Source: Pseudomonas sp. MMS21 TM103
GTDB taxonomy: Bacteria; Pseudomonadota; Gammaproteobacteria; Pseudomonadales; Pseudomonadaceae
Length of the DNA stretch: 64,000 bases
Direction: 5' to 3'
Assembly (NCBI RefSeq): GCF_022132145.1
Contig: NZ_JAJISP010000002.1
Coordinates: 124,001 to 188,000, forward strand
Position 1 is the stretch's first letter. Each line of letters starts with the position of its first letter. The notes below the pieces were generated by a model, which was given only the letters and a program-made list of their open reading frames with translations, had not been told where the DNA came from and made no database searches. The position numbers and the translations under genes were made by a program. Of this stretch, positions 44,645-53,872 are shown piece by piece.

Positions 44645-44664
44645 GAAAAACCCGCTTGCGCGGG
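44645..44664 (-). terminator. Terminator between prpF and prpD
   Basis: On the minus strand CCCGC-GCAA-GCGGG is followed by TTTTT. The stem has only five pairs but is all GC with a stable tetraloop. It would reduce transcription of prpD relative to the genes before it. Confidence 0.65.
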
Positions 44665-44690
44665 CTCCTCTTCAGCTTAGGCCAAACCCC

Positions 44691-45881
44691 TCAGAACGCA
44701 TCGCCGGGTACGCGCACCCAGCCCTCCATCAGCACGCGGGCGCTGCGGCTCATGATCGCCTTGACCACCGTCCAGTCGCCGTTGACCTGGCTAGCTTCGG
44801 CGCCAACCCGCAGGGTGCCCGAGGGATGGCCGAAGCGCACGGCGCTACGCGCACCGCCGCCAGCCGCGAGGCTCACCAGGGTGCCCGGAATCGCCGCGGC
44901 GGTGCCGATGGCCACGGCCGCCGTGCCCATCATGGCGTGATGCAGCTTGCCCATCGACAGCGCCCGAACCAGCAGGTCGATATCGCTCGCGGCCACTGGT
45001 TTGCCACTGGAAGACAGGTAGTCCGCCGGCCTGGCGACGAAGGCGACTTTCGGCGTGTGCTGGCGCTGGGCGGCTTCATCGACGCTCTGGATCAGCCCCA
45101 TACGCAGTGCACCATAGGCGCGGATAGTCTCGAACATGGCCAGGGCCTTGGCATCACCGTTGATGGCGTCCTGCAGTTCGGTGCCGGTGTAGCCGATGTC
45201 CTCGGCGTTGACGAACACGGTAGGAATGCCGGCGTTGATCATCGTCACCTTCAAGGTCCCGACCCCCGGCACTTCGAGATCGTCGACCAGGTTGCCAGTG
45301 GGGAACATCGAACCACCGGCACCCTCCTCGTCAGCGGCCGGGCTGATGAATTCGAGCTGCACTTCAGCCGCAGGAAAGGTCACCCCATCGAGCTCGAAGT
45401 CACCGGTTTCCTGCACTTCACCCTGGGTGATCGGCACGTGGGCGATGATGGTTTTGCCGATATTGGCCTGCCAGATCCGCACGACAGCCACACCGTTCTC
45501 GGGAATGCGACTGGCATCGACCAGGCCGGCACTGATGGCGAACGAGCCAACCGCCGCGGAAAGGTTGCCGCAGTTGCCGCTCCAGTCGACGAAGGCCTTG
45601 TCGATCGACACCTGGCCGAACAGGTAATCGACGTCGTGGTCGGCTTTCTCGCTTTTGCTCAGGATCACCGTCTTGCTGGTACTGGAAGTCGCCCCTCCCA
45701 TGCCGTCGATCTGCTTGCCATAGGGATCGGGGCTGCCGATCACGCGCAATAGCAAGGCATCGCGGGCCGCACCCGCAGCCTGCGCGGGCTCGGGAAGGTC
45801 TTGCAGGCGGAAGAACACGCCTTTACTGGTGCCGCCACGGATATAGGTGGCAGGAACCTTGATTTGGGGTACGTGAGCCAT
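44691..45881 (-). CDS. prpF: 2-methylaconitate cis-trans isomerase PrpF
   Basis: A 396-residue PrpF with the diaminopimelate-epimerase-like fold. It isomerises the 2-methylaconitate made by AcnD so that aconitase can use it. YIRGGTSKGVFFRLQDLP, GGATSSTSKTVIL and DWSGNCGNLSAAVGSFAI, with the catalytic cysteine in GNCGN, are conserved. It lies just after acnD in the same direction. Confidence 0.94.
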   Translation of the reverse strand: MAHVPQIKVPATYIRGGTSKGVFFRLQDLPEPAQAAGAARDALLLRVIGSPDPYGKQIDGMGGATSSTSKTVILSKSEKADHDVDYLFGQVSIDKAFVDWSGNCGNLSAAVGSFAISAGLVDASRIPENGVAVVRIWQANIGKTIIAHVPITQGEVQETGDFELDGVTFPAAEVQLEFISPAADEEGAGGSMFPTGNLVDDLEVPGVGTLKVTMINAGIPTVFVNAEDIGYTGTELQDAINGDAKALAMFETIRAYGALRMGLIQSVDEAAQRQHTPKVAFVARPADYLSSSGKPVAASDIDLLVRALSMGKLHHAMMGTAAVAIGTAAAIPGTLVSLAAGGGARSAVRFGHPSGTLRVGAEASQVNGDWTVVKAIMSRSARVLMEGWVRVPGDAF

Positions 45882-46035
45882 GGAATGCCTTTCCTCTGCA
45901 GCTGCGGCGGCAACTTGCCGCCGCGCTCAATCATGTTCGATGGGTTGTCGATCGGGCCACGCGGGTTAAGTGCAGCGATACCCACGCGCCTTGGCACGCG
46001 GGGCATCACTGCGCTCAACAGCAACCATCGGGCTG

Positions 46036-48627
46036 TCAGGCCGAGACAGTCGACTCCAGGAAGTCCTGGGCAAATCGCTGCAGCACACCACCCGCCTCGT
46101 AGATCGAGACTTCCTCGGCGGTATCCAGACGGCACGTCACCGGCACCTCCACACGCTCGCCATTCTTGCGGTTGATCACCAGAGTCAGCGTGGCCAGCGG
46201 CGTGCGCTCGCCAATCACGTCATAGGTTTCAGTACCGTCGATATTCAGCGTGTGGCGATTAGTACCCGCCATGAACTCCAGCGGCAACACCCCCATGCCG
46301 AGCAGGTTGGTGCGGTGGATACGCTCGAAACCCTCGGCGGCGATGGCCTCCACACCGGCCAGACGCACGCCCTTGGCGGCCCAATCACGCGAGCTGCCCT
46401 GACCGTAGTCGGCGCCGGCGATGATGATCAGCGGCTGCTTGCGCTCCATGTAGGTCTCGATCGCTTCCCACATGCGCGTGACCTGGCCTTCCGGCTCGAT
46501 GCGCGCCAGCGAACCCTTCTTGACCTTACCGTCGACCACCGCCATCTCGTTGACCAGCTGCGGGTTGGCGAAGGTGGCGCGCTGTGCGGTCAGGTGATCG
46601 CCGCGGTGGGTCGCGTAGGAATTGAAGTCCTCTTCCGGCAGGCCCATCTTGTGCAGGTACTCGCCAGCGGCACTGTCGAGCATGATGGCGTTGGACGGCG
46701 ACAGGTGATCGGTGGTGATGTTGTCCGGCAGCACGGCCAACGGGCGCATGCCCTTGAGCGAGCGCTCACCGGCCAGCGCGCCTTCCCAGTACGGCGGACG
46801 GCGGATATAGGTGCTCATCTCGCGCCAGTCGTACAGCGGGCTGATCTGTTCGCGGGCCTCGCGGGTGATGTCGAACATCGGGATATACACCTGACGGAAC
46901 TGCTCGGGCTTGACCGAAGCCTTGACCACCGCGTCGATCTCCTCATCGCTCGGCCAGATGTCCTTGAGGCGAATTTCCTTGCCATCGACCACGCCCAGCA
47001 CATCCTTTTCGATATCAAAGCGGATGGTACCGGCAATGGCGTAGGCCACCACCAGCGGTGGCGAAGCGAGGAAGGCCTGCTTGGCGTACGGGTGGATACG
47101 CCCATCAAAGTTGCGGTTGCCCGACAATACGGCGGTGGCGTACAGATCGCGCTCAATGATTTCCTGCTGGATAACAGGATCCAGCGCGCCGCTCATGCCG
47201 TTACAGGTGGTGCAGGCAAACGCCACTACGCCAAAGCCCAGCTGTTCCAACTCAGGCAGCAGCTGCGCTTCTTCCAGGTACATCTTTACGGTTTTAGAGC
47301 CCGGCGCCAGGGACGACTTGACCCAGGGTTTACGCGTCAGCCCCAGCTTGTTGGCGTTGCGCGCGATCAGGCCGGCGGCAATCATGTTGCGCGGGTTACT
47401 GGTGTTGGTGCAGCTGGTGATGGCGGCGATGATCACCGCGCCGTCTGGCATCTTTCCCGGCTGGTTTTCCACCACGCCGCTGATGCCTCGGGCAGCCAGC
47501 TCGGCAGTCGGCAGCAAGGCATGCGGGTTGGACGGGCCGGCCAGGCTGCGTGCAACACTGGACAGATCGAAACGCAGCACCCGCTCGTACTCGGCGCTCG
47601 TCAGGCTATCGGCCCACAGGCCGGTGTGCTTGGCGAACTGCTCGACCAGTTTGACCTGCTCGTCCTCGCGGCCGGTAAGCCTGAGATAGTCGATGGTTTG
47701 CTGGTCAATGTAGAACATGGCCGCCGTGGCGCCGTATTCCGGGGTCATGTTGGAAATCGTGGCGCGGTCACCGATGGTCAGCGCATTGGCGCCTTCGCCG
47801 AAGAACTCCAGGTACGCCCCCACCACCCGCTCGCGCCGCAGAAACTGGGTCAGCGCCAGCACCATGTCGGTACTGGTAATGCCCGGCCGCAGCCGGCCAG
47901 TCAATTCGACGCCGGTAATATCGGGCAGGCGCATCCAGGAGGCGCGACCGAGCATCACGCTCTCCGCTTCAAGGCCGCCGACGCCCACGGAAATCACACC
48001 CAATGCATCGACCATCGGGGTGTGGCTGTCGGTACCGACACAGGTATCGGCAAAGGCCACCCCGTCGCGTACCTGCACCACCGGCGACATCTTCTCCAGA
48101 TTGATCTGGTGCATGATGCCGTTGCCCGGCGGGATCACGTCGACGTTCTTGAACGCCTTCTTGGTCCAGTTGATGAAGTGAAAACGGTCTTCGTTGCGCC
48201 GGTCTTCGATGGCGCGGTTCTTGTCGAAGGCGTCAGGATCGAAACCACCCGCCTCGACCGCCAGCGAATGGTCGACGATCAGCTGGGTCGGCACCACCGG
48301 ATTGACCAGTGCCGGATCGCCACCCTGATCGGCAATCGCATCACGCAGACCAGCCAGGTCAACCAGTGCGGTCTGACCGAGAATGTCGTGGCACACCACA
48401 CGGGCCGGGAACCAAGGGAAATCCAGGTCGCGCCTGCGCTCGATAAACTGGCTCAGCGAGGCTGTCAGCGTGGCCGGGTCACAGCGCCGCACCAGGTTTT
48501 CCGCAAGCACGCGGGAGGTGTAGGGCAATTTGTCATAAGCACCCGGCTGGATCGCATCGACCGCGGCACGGGTATCGAAGTAATCCAGCGCGGTGCCGGG
48601 CAGGGATTTGCGGTATTGGCTATTCAT
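46036..48627 (-). CDS. acnD: Fe/S-dependent 2-methylcitrate dehydratase AcnD
   Basis: An 863-residue aconitase-family enzyme. Fe-S cysteines lie in ITSCTNTSNPRNMI and in ACTTCNGMSG; the swivel domain includes AGADYGQGSSRDWAAKG and HRTNLLGMGVLPL. It dehydrates 2-methylcitrate to 2-methylaconitate, acting with PrpF. The coupling to prpC is tight (two bases). The pairing with PrpF identifies it as AcnD rather than AcnA. Confidence 0.93.
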   Translation of the reverse strand: MNSQYRKSLPGTALDYFDTRAAVDAIQPGAYDKLPYTSRVLAENLVRRCDPATLTASLSQFIERRRDLDFPWFPARVVCHDILGQTALVDLAGLRDAIADQGGDPALVNPVVPTQLIVDHSLAVEAGGFDPDAFDKNRAIEDRRNEDRFHFINWTKKAFKNVDVIPPGNGIMHQINLEKMSPVVQVRDGVAFADTCVGTDSHTPMVDALGVISVGVGGLEAESVMLGRASWMRLPDITGVELTGRLRPGITSTDMVLALTQFLRRERVVGAYLEFFGEGANALTIGDRATISNMTPEYGATAAMFYIDQQTIDYLRLTGREDEQVKLVEQFAKHTGLWADSLTSAEYERVLRFDLSSVARSLAGPSNPHALLPTAELAARGISGVVENQPGKMPDGAVIIAAITSCTNTSNPRNMIAAGLIARNANKLGLTRKPWVKSSLAPGSKTVKMYLEEAQLLPELEQLGFGVVAFACTTCNGMSGALDPVIQQEIIERDLYATAVLSGNRNFDGRIHPYAKQAFLASPPLVVAYAIAGTIRFDIEKDVLGVVDGKEIRLKDIWPSDEEIDAVVKASVKPEQFRQVYIPMFDITREAREQISPLYDWREMSTYIRRPPYWEGALAGERSLKGMRPLAVLPDNITTDHLSPSNAIMLDSAAGEYLHKMGLPEEDFNSYATHRGDHLTAQRATFANPQLVNEMAVVDGKVKKGSLARIEPEGQVTRMWEAIETYMERKQPLIIIAGADYGQGSSRDWAAKGVRLAGVEAIAAEGFERIHRTNLLGMGVLPLEFMAGTNRHTLNIDGTETYDVIGERTPLATLTLVINRKNGERVEVPVTCRLDTAEEVSIYEAGGVLQRFAQDFLESTVSA

Positions 48628-48629
48628 GG

Positions 48630-49793
48630 TTATGGGCGGTCCTTGAGCGGCACGAACTTGAGGTCTTCAGGGCCGACGTAGTTGGCGCTCGGCCGAATGA
48701 TCTTGCCGTCGATACGCTGCTCGATGACGTGGCTGGACCAGCCCGAGGTGCGGGCAATCACGAACAGCGGGGTGAACATGGCAGTAGGCACGCCCATCAT
48801 GTGGTAGCTGACCGCACTGAACCAATCGAGATTGGGGAACATCTTCTTGATTTCCCACATGGTCGATTCCAGGCGCTCGGCGATGTCGTACATCTTGGTG
48901 CTGCCCTGCTCGACGGAGAGCTCGCGGGCCACTTCCTTGATCACCTTGTTGCGCGGGTCGGCCACGGTGTAGACCGGATGGCCGAAGCCGATGACCACTT
49001 CCTTTTTCTCGACCCGCGCGCGAATGTCAGCCTCGGCCTCGTCCGGGTTGTCGTAGCGCTTCTGAATCTCGAAGGCGACCTCGTTGGCCCCACCGTGCTT
49101 GGGTCCGCGCAACGCGCCGATGCCACCGGCAATGGCGGAGAACATATCCGAACCAGTGCCGGCGATCACCCGTGAGGCAAAGGTCGAAGCATTGAATTCG
49201 TGCTCGGCGTAGAGGATCAAGGAGGTGTGCATGGCACGCACCCAGGACTCGCGCGGCGTCTCGCCATGCAGCAGATGAAGGAAGTGACCACCGATGGAGT
49301 CATCGTCGGTTTCCACCTCGATGCGCTTGCCGTTATGGCTGAAGTGGTACCAGTACAGGAGCATGGAGCCCTGCGAGGCCATCAGCTTGTCGGCGATATC
49401 GCGGGCACCGGGGTGATTATGATCATCCTTCTCCGGCGACAGGCAGCCGAGCACGGACACCCCGGTACGCATCACATCCATTGGGTGAGCGGACGGCGGC
49501 AACTGCTCCAGGGCGGCTTTCAGCGCCGCCGGCAGGCCACGCAGGGCCTTGAGCTTGGCCTTATAGCCCGCCAGCTCGGCGGCATTGGGCAGCTTGCCGT
49601 GTACCAACAGGTGAGCAATTTCCTCGAACTCGCAGCTGGTGGCGACATCGAGGATGTCATAGCCACGGTAGTGCAGGTCGTTACCGCTGCGACCGACGGT
49701 GCACAGCGCGGTGTTGCCGGCGGTGGTGCCGCTCAGGGCTACGGATTTCTTCGGCTTGAAGCCTGGGGTAGTGGTTTCTGGGGTCGGGCTCAT
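48630..49793 (-). CDS. prpC: 2-methylcitrate synthase PrpC
   Basis: A 387-residue citrate synthase-family enzyme that condenses propionyl-CoA and oxaloacetate. Active-site regions include [15 protein letters not shown] and [12 protein letters not shown], and the catalytic aspartate region [13 protein letters not shown]. The N-terminus is about a dozen residues longer than usual ([17 protein letters not shown]). It lies between prpB and acnD. The operon context separates it from the housekeeping citrate synthase. Confidence 0.94.
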   Translation of the reverse strand: MSPTPETTTPGFKPKKSVALSGTTAGNTALCTVGRSGNDLHYRGYDILDVATSCEFEEIAHLLVHGKLPNAAELAGYKAKLKALRGLPAALKAALEQLPPSAHPMDVMRTGVSVLGCLSPEKDDHNHPGARDIADKLMASQGSMLLYWYHFSHNGKRIEVETDDDSIGGHFLHLLHGETPRESWVRAMHTSLILYAEHEFNASTFASRVIAGTGSDMFSAIAGGIGALRGPKHGGANEVAFEIQKRYDNPDEAEADIRARVEKKEVVIGFGHPVYTVADPRNKVIKEVARELSVEQGSTKMYDIAERLESTMWEIKKMFPNLDWFSAVSYHMMGVPTAMFTPLFVIARTSGWSSHVIEQRIDGKIIRPSANYVGPEDLKFVPLKDRP

Positions 49794-49865
49794 CGCTTGT
49801 CTCTCCTCATCCGATCCGGTCGGGTATTTCTTGTTATGCGCAGGCCGCGGCGGCTCGCGCGCCGG

Positions 49866-50762
49866 TTATTTCTTGGCAGCAAACAACGCGTCGAGATGCT
49901 GTTCGAAGGCGTGGTAGTTGATGCGCTCGTAGAGCTCCATGCGGGTCTGCATGGTGTCGATTACATTCTTCTGGGTACCGTCACGGCGCAGCGCGGTATA
50001 GACGTTTTCGGCCGCCTTGTTCATGGCGCGGAAGGCCGACAGCGGATAGAGCACCAGGGACACGTCGACACTCGCCAACTCATCGGTGGTGAACAGCGGA
50101 GTGGCGCCAAACTCGGTGATGTTGGCCAGGATCGGCGCCTTGATGCGGTCGGCGAAGGTCTTGTACATCGCCAGCTCGGTGATCGCCTCGGGGAAGATCA
50201 TGTCGGCGCCGGCCTCGATGCAAGCCTCTGCGCGATCCAGCGCCGAGTTCAGGCCTTCGACGGCCAGGGCATCGGTGCGCGCCATGATCACGAAGCTGTC
50301 GTCGGTGCGCGCATCCACCGCCGCCTTGATCCGGTCGACCATCTCCTGCTGGGTGACGATTTCCTTGTTCGGCCGATGACCGCAGCGCTTGGCGCCCACC
50401 TGGTCTTCGATGTGAATCGCCGCGGCGCCAAACTTGATCATCGACTTGACGGTACGCGCCACGTTGAACGCCGAGGAGCCGAAGCCGGTGTCGACATCCA
50501 CCAGCAGCGGCAGGTCGCAGACGTCGGTGATACGTCGTACATCGGTCAACACATCGTCCAGCCCGGTGATTCCCAGGTCCGGCAAGCCCAGCGAGCCGGC
50601 TGCCACGCCGCCGCCGGACAGGTAGATCGCCTTGAAACCGGCGCGCTGGGCCAGCAGTGCATGGTTGGCATTGATCGCACCCACGACCTGCAAAGGATGC
50701 TCTGCTGCAACCGCATCGCGAAAACGCTGGCCGGGACGGCTCTGGCTGGAAAGCTGACTCAT
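49866..50762 (-). CDS. prpB: 2-methylisocitrate lyase PrpB
   Basis: A 298-residue member of the PEP mutase/isocitrate lyase superfamily that splits 2-methylisocitrate into pyruvate and succinate. The active-site motif KRCGH ([14 protein letters not shown]) is intact, and DVDTGFG supplies magnesium ligands. The start codon overlaps the stop of the GntR regulator by four bases, so regulator and enzyme are translationally coupled. Confidence 0.95.
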   Translation of the reverse strand: MSQLSSQSRPGQRFRDAVAAEHPLQVVGAINANHALLAQRAGFKAIYLSGGGVAAGSLGLPDLGITGLDDVLTDVRRITDVCDLPLLVDVDTGFGSSAFNVARTVKSMIKFGAAAIHIEDQVGAKRCGHRPNKEIVTQQEMVDRIKAAVDARTDDSFVIMARTDALAVEGLNSALDRAEACIEAGADMIFPEAITELAMYKTFADRIKAPILANITEFGATPLFTTDELASVDVSLVLYPLSAFRAMNKAAENVYTALRRDGTQKNVIDTMQTRMELYERINYHAFEQHLDALFAAKK

Positions 50763-51481
50763 GACTCACCTCGGGGTTTGGCTGTCTTGGTTGACGCGCC
50801 TTGGTAGTGGCGCTCGATATTGCGTTTGGAGGCACCGATGTGACGGCGCATCAGCAACTCTGCGAGTTCGCCATCGCGGTCGGCGATGGCGTCGAGAATG
50901 CGGTGGTGTTCGGCGAACGCCTGACGGGGGCGGTTCGGTGTAGCCGAGAACTGCAGGCGGTACATGCGCACCAGTTGATACAGCTCACCGCAGAGCATCT
51001 GTACAAGGGTACGGTTGCCGCTGCCTTGGATGATCCGGTAGTGGAAATCGAAGTCTCCTTCCTGCTGGTAGTAGCCGACGCCCGCCTTGAAGGCCGCATC
51101 CTGCTCATGCAGATCGAGCACCCGGCGCAGGTCATCGATTTCCGCCTGGCTCATTCGCTCGGCGGCCAGGCGGCAGGCCATGCCTTCCAGCGACTCGCGG
51201 ATCTCATAGAGTTCGATCAGCTCGGCGTGATCTAGCGACACCACCCGCGCACCCACATGGGGAATGCGCACTAATAGACGCTGACCCTCCAGGCGGTGAA
51301 TCGCCTCGCGCAGCGGCCCGCGACTGATGCCGTAGGTGCGCGCCAGTTCCGGTTCGGAAATCTTGCTGCCTGGTGCGATCTCGCCCTTGACGATAGCAGC
51401 CTGAATGCGGCGAAAAACATGCTCGGACAGCGTTTCCGAATCATCTTGAACGATACGGGGCAACTCAATGGTATCGGGCAT
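50759..51481 (-). CDS. GntR-family (FCD) regulator of the propionate operon
   Basis: A 240-residue regulator. The N-terminal winged helix ([20 protein letters not shown], then [20 protein letters not shown]) is GntR; the C-terminal helical FCD domain ([39 protein letters not shown]) would bind an organic acid, most likely 2-methylcitrate, and a metal. It is the first gene of the prp operon and probably represses its own promoter. Two copies of TGTCGACA flank its promoter region. Confidence 0.9.
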   Translation of the reverse strand: MPDTIELPRIVQDDSETLSEHVFRRIQAAIVKGEIAPGSKISEPELARTYGISRGPLREAIHRLEGQRLLVRIPHVGARVVSLDHAELIELYEIRESLEGMACRLAAERMSQAEIDDLRRVLDLHEQDAAFKAGVGYYQQEGDFDFHYRIIQGSGNRTLVQMLCGELYQLVRMYRLQFSATPNRPRQAFAEHHRILDAIADRDGELAELLMRRHIGASKRNIERHYQGASTKTAKPRGES

Positions 51482-51483
51482 AT

Positions 51484-51565
51484 TGTCGACACTGCCTACT
51501 AGATTTGCCCAAAAAATTACCCGCTAACCGAGTAAATGTCAAATAACCAATCAAGACTGTCGACA
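51484..51565 (-). promoter_or_regulatory. Two TGTCGACA palindromes, candidate operators of the prp operon
   Basis: The 8-bp palindrome TGTCGACA occurs at 51484-51491 and 51558-51565, both inside ATTGTCGACA-like contexts typical of FCD-type GntR operators. The first lies only two bases before the regulator's ATG; the second is 74 bases away, about seven helical turns, so a repression loop or promoter occlusion is plausible. The promoter must lie between or near them. Confidence 0.6.
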
Positions 51566-51785
51566 ATCGTCCGGATAACAAAAAGTTCTGACCTAGCCTA
51601 ATTTCTTGGATAAACGCCTATAAGCGTCTGTCGCAGCGGCAAAACCCCCGTGATAGAATGTCGACCACTTGCGTCCGGCCTAGCTTTGCTGCCATGCCCG
51701 CTAGAGATCACACCAGGCGCAGCGGCCATGCCGCCTCGCCCGCTGGTCTTGTTATCCGATGACCGCGCTATACCTAATAGGACTT
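51566..51785. other. Intergenic region before the retropepsin operon
   Basis: About 220 bases between the divergent prp operon and the retropepsin gene. No gene or clear sigma-70 promoter was identified; the sequence near 51580-51620 is AT-rich and could hold promoters for either direction. Confidence 0.3.
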
Positions 51786-52337
51786 ATGAGACTCAAGCCC
51801 TTCGCCCTGCTGTTCTGCCTGCTGTTATCGCCTGGCCTGGGTCTCGCCGCCGCAGAGAAGGCCGTATACGGCCTGAATGAACACGCCATGCTGTTCAACC
51901 TAGGCCTGCAAATACCGGCCAAGCTGGACACAGGCGCCAAAACGGCGTCCTTGAGCGCGCGGGATATCAAACGCTTCAAGCGAGAAGGTGAACCGTGGGT
52001 GCGCTTCTACCTGGCAATCGACGATGCCCACGCCCACCCGATAGAGCGCCCGCTGGCGCGGATAAGTAAAATCAAACGCCGCGCTGGCGACTATGATCCA
52101 GAGGAAGAAAAAACTTATACCGCACGCCCTGTCATCGAACTGGATATCTGCATGGGTTTAGCCCTGCGCACAATCGAAGTGAACTTGACCGACCGTAGTG
52201 CATTCCAATACCCGTTATTGATCGGCTCCGATGCCCTCAAGCGTTTCAGCGCACTTGTCGATCCAAGCCTTAAATACGCAGCTGGGAAACCTGGCTGTCC
52301 TCCTGACGCAAACATTGGCGCCACCCCTAATGAGTAA
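51786..52337 (+). CDS. Retropepsin-like aspartic protease (RimB/Zn_protease family), secreted form
   Basis: A 183-residue protein. The N-terminus (MRLKPFALLFCLLLSPGLGL) is a signal peptide cleaved near LAAA. The domain has the catalytic KLDTGAKTASL, the DTG triad of single-domain retropepsins, and later IGSDALKRFSALVDPS. The family is listed as putative ATP-dependent zinc proteases (PF05618), but the residues fit aspartic peptidases and no zinc motif is seen. AGGA lies upstream of the ATG at 51786; a longer frame adds nine residues. It is coupled to the next gene by a one-base overlap (TAATG). The periplasmic location differs from cytoplasmic RimB. Confidence 0.82.
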   Translation: MRLKPFALLFCLLLSPGLGLAAAEKAVYGLNEHAMLFNLGLQIPAKLDTGAKTASLSARDIKRFKREGEPWVRFYLAIDDAHAHPIERPLARISKIKRRAGDYDPEEEKTYTARPVIELDICMGLALRTIEVNLTDRSAFQYPLLIGSDALKRFSALVDPSLKYAAGKPGCPPDANIGATPNE

Positions 52338-53869
52338 TGCCTATGCGCTCTCTTAACCTGCATCTGAAAATCCTGATCACGCTATTGGTGGGTCTGGGCA
52401 TTCTGATTACGGCCTATCAAATTTTCATTCTCGGCATACCGCTGACCGAAGATGAAACCGATGACCTGTGGAATATCGACGCCAGAGTCGAGTTCCAGGC
52501 CAGCCCGCGTGAGCCAGTCAAGCTACAGATGTTCGTGCCACCATTGAATCAGGATTATGTCAGCCTCAACGAGAGCTTCATCTCCAACAATTATGGCGTG
52601 AGCATCAACCGCGCCAACGGCAACCGCAAGGTCACCTGGTCTGCCCGGCGCGCCAGCGGCAAGCAAACCCTGTACTACCGCCTGGTATTGACCAAGCGCT
52701 ACAGCGGCGAGCAAACCAAGAGTGAAGGCCCGATCTTCCGCGACAGCATCCCCGTGGAAGGTGCCGAGAAGATTGCAGCCGAGGCCCTGCTTGCACCGAT
52801 CCGGCAACACTCGGCGGACGTCGAAACCTTTATCAGCGAGACCATCAAACGGGTCAATAACGTCAACGACGACAACGTCAAACTGCTGCTGGGCGGTGAT
52901 GCCTCGACCGCGAAAAAAGCCGATGCCATCGAGCTGCTGCTGTCCATTGCCCACGTGCCCATGGAGCGCGTACACACCATTCGCCTGGCTGCCGAGATCC
53001 AACAAAGCCCTGAGTTGTGGTTGCGCAGTTTCAACGGTGAAAAATGGCTCTATTTCAATCCTGATACCGGCCAGCAAGGTATGCCGAACGATCGCCTGAT
53101 CTGGTGGATCGGCGACGACAACCTGGTCAGCCTCGAAGGCGGCAAGCAAGCGAGCGTCAGCTTCACCCTGAGCAACAGCGAGATGAATGCCATCCGCCTG
53201 GCCAAATTGACCGACGAAAACACTGACGCCGACTTCCTCGAATACTCAATGTACAGCCTGCCGCTCTCTACCCAGAAGACATTCCAGATCATGATGGTGA
53301 TCCCGCTCGGCGTGCTGGTGATCCTGGTCCTGCGCAACCTCGGCGGCCTGCAGACCCTGGGCACCTTCACACCGGTACTGATCGCCCTGGCCTTCCGTGA
53401 AACCCAGCTGGGCTTCGGCATCATGCTGTTCACCATCATTACCGCCCTGGGCCTATCACTGCGCTCCTACCTCGAGCACCTGAAACTGCAGATGCTGCCC
53501 AGGCTATCGGTGGTCCTGACCTTTGTGGTGGTACTGATCGCGACAATCAGCCTGTTCAGCCATAAACTCGGCCTCGAACGCGGCCTCTCGGTGGCGCTGT
53601 TCCCGATGGTGATTCTGACCATGACCATCGAGCGCCTGTCCATCACCTGGGAGGAACGTGGTGGCGGTCATGCCTTCAAGGTCGGAATCGGCACCCTGGT
53701 TGCCGCGACCCTGGCTCACCTGCTGATGAGCGTGCCGCAGCTGACCTACTTCGTCTTTACCTTCCCGGCCGTGCTGATGATCCTGGTGGGCTTCATGCTG
53801 GCGATGGGCCGTTACCGCGGTTACCGCCTGACCGAACTTTTCCGCTTCAAAGCCTTCCTGAAGGATTGA
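52337..53869 (+). CDS. Inactive transglutaminase-like membrane protein with 7-TM domain
   Basis: A 510-residue protein in three parts: one N-terminal membrane helix (about 9-31, KILITLLVGLGILITAYQIF), a periplasmic transglutaminase-like domain (to about 300) and a C-terminal block of about seven membrane helices (from about 313). The transglutaminase part lacks a catalytic cysteine at the expected helix start (KKADAIELLLSIAHVP), so it is probably a binding module. The same arrangement is known as Transglut_i_TM/7TM_transglut. It probably links the periplasmic protease to the cytoplasmic ligase encoded next. Confidence 0.8.
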   Translation: MPMRSLNLHLKILITLLVGLGILITAYQIFILGIPLTEDETDDLWNIDARVEFQASPREPVKLQMFVPPLNQDYVSLNESFISNNYGVSINRANGNRKVTWSARRASGKQTLYYRLVLTKRYSGEQTKSEGPIFRDSIPVEGAEKIAAEALLAPIRQHSADVETFISETIKRVNNVNDDNVKLLLGGDASTAKKADAIELLLSIAHVPMERVHTIRLAAEIQQSPELWLRSFNGEKWLYFNPDTGQQGMPNDRLIWWIGDDNLVSLEGGKQASVSFTLSNSEMNAIRLAKLTDENTDADFLEYSMYSLPLSTQKTFQIMMVIPLGVLVILVLRNLGGLQTLGTFTPVLIALAFRETQLGFGIMLFTIITALGLSLRSYLEHLKLQMLPRLSVVLTFVVVLIATISLFSHKLGLERGLSVALFPMVILTMTIERLSITWEERGGGHAFKVGIGTLVAATLAHLLMSVPQLTYFVFTFPAVLMILVGFMLAMGRYRGYRLTELFRFKAFLKD

Positions 53870-53872
53870 GCC

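Noticed and set aside
43791..45752. 653-residue open frame on the plus strand
   Set aside because: It lies opposite prpD and prpF and crosses their intergenic terminator; no domain or ribosome binding site supports it.
45970..48681. 903-residue open frame on the plus strand
   Set aside because: It is the antisense shadow of acnD, rich in His/Gln/Arg as usual for the complement of GC-rich genes; acnD has full family motifs.
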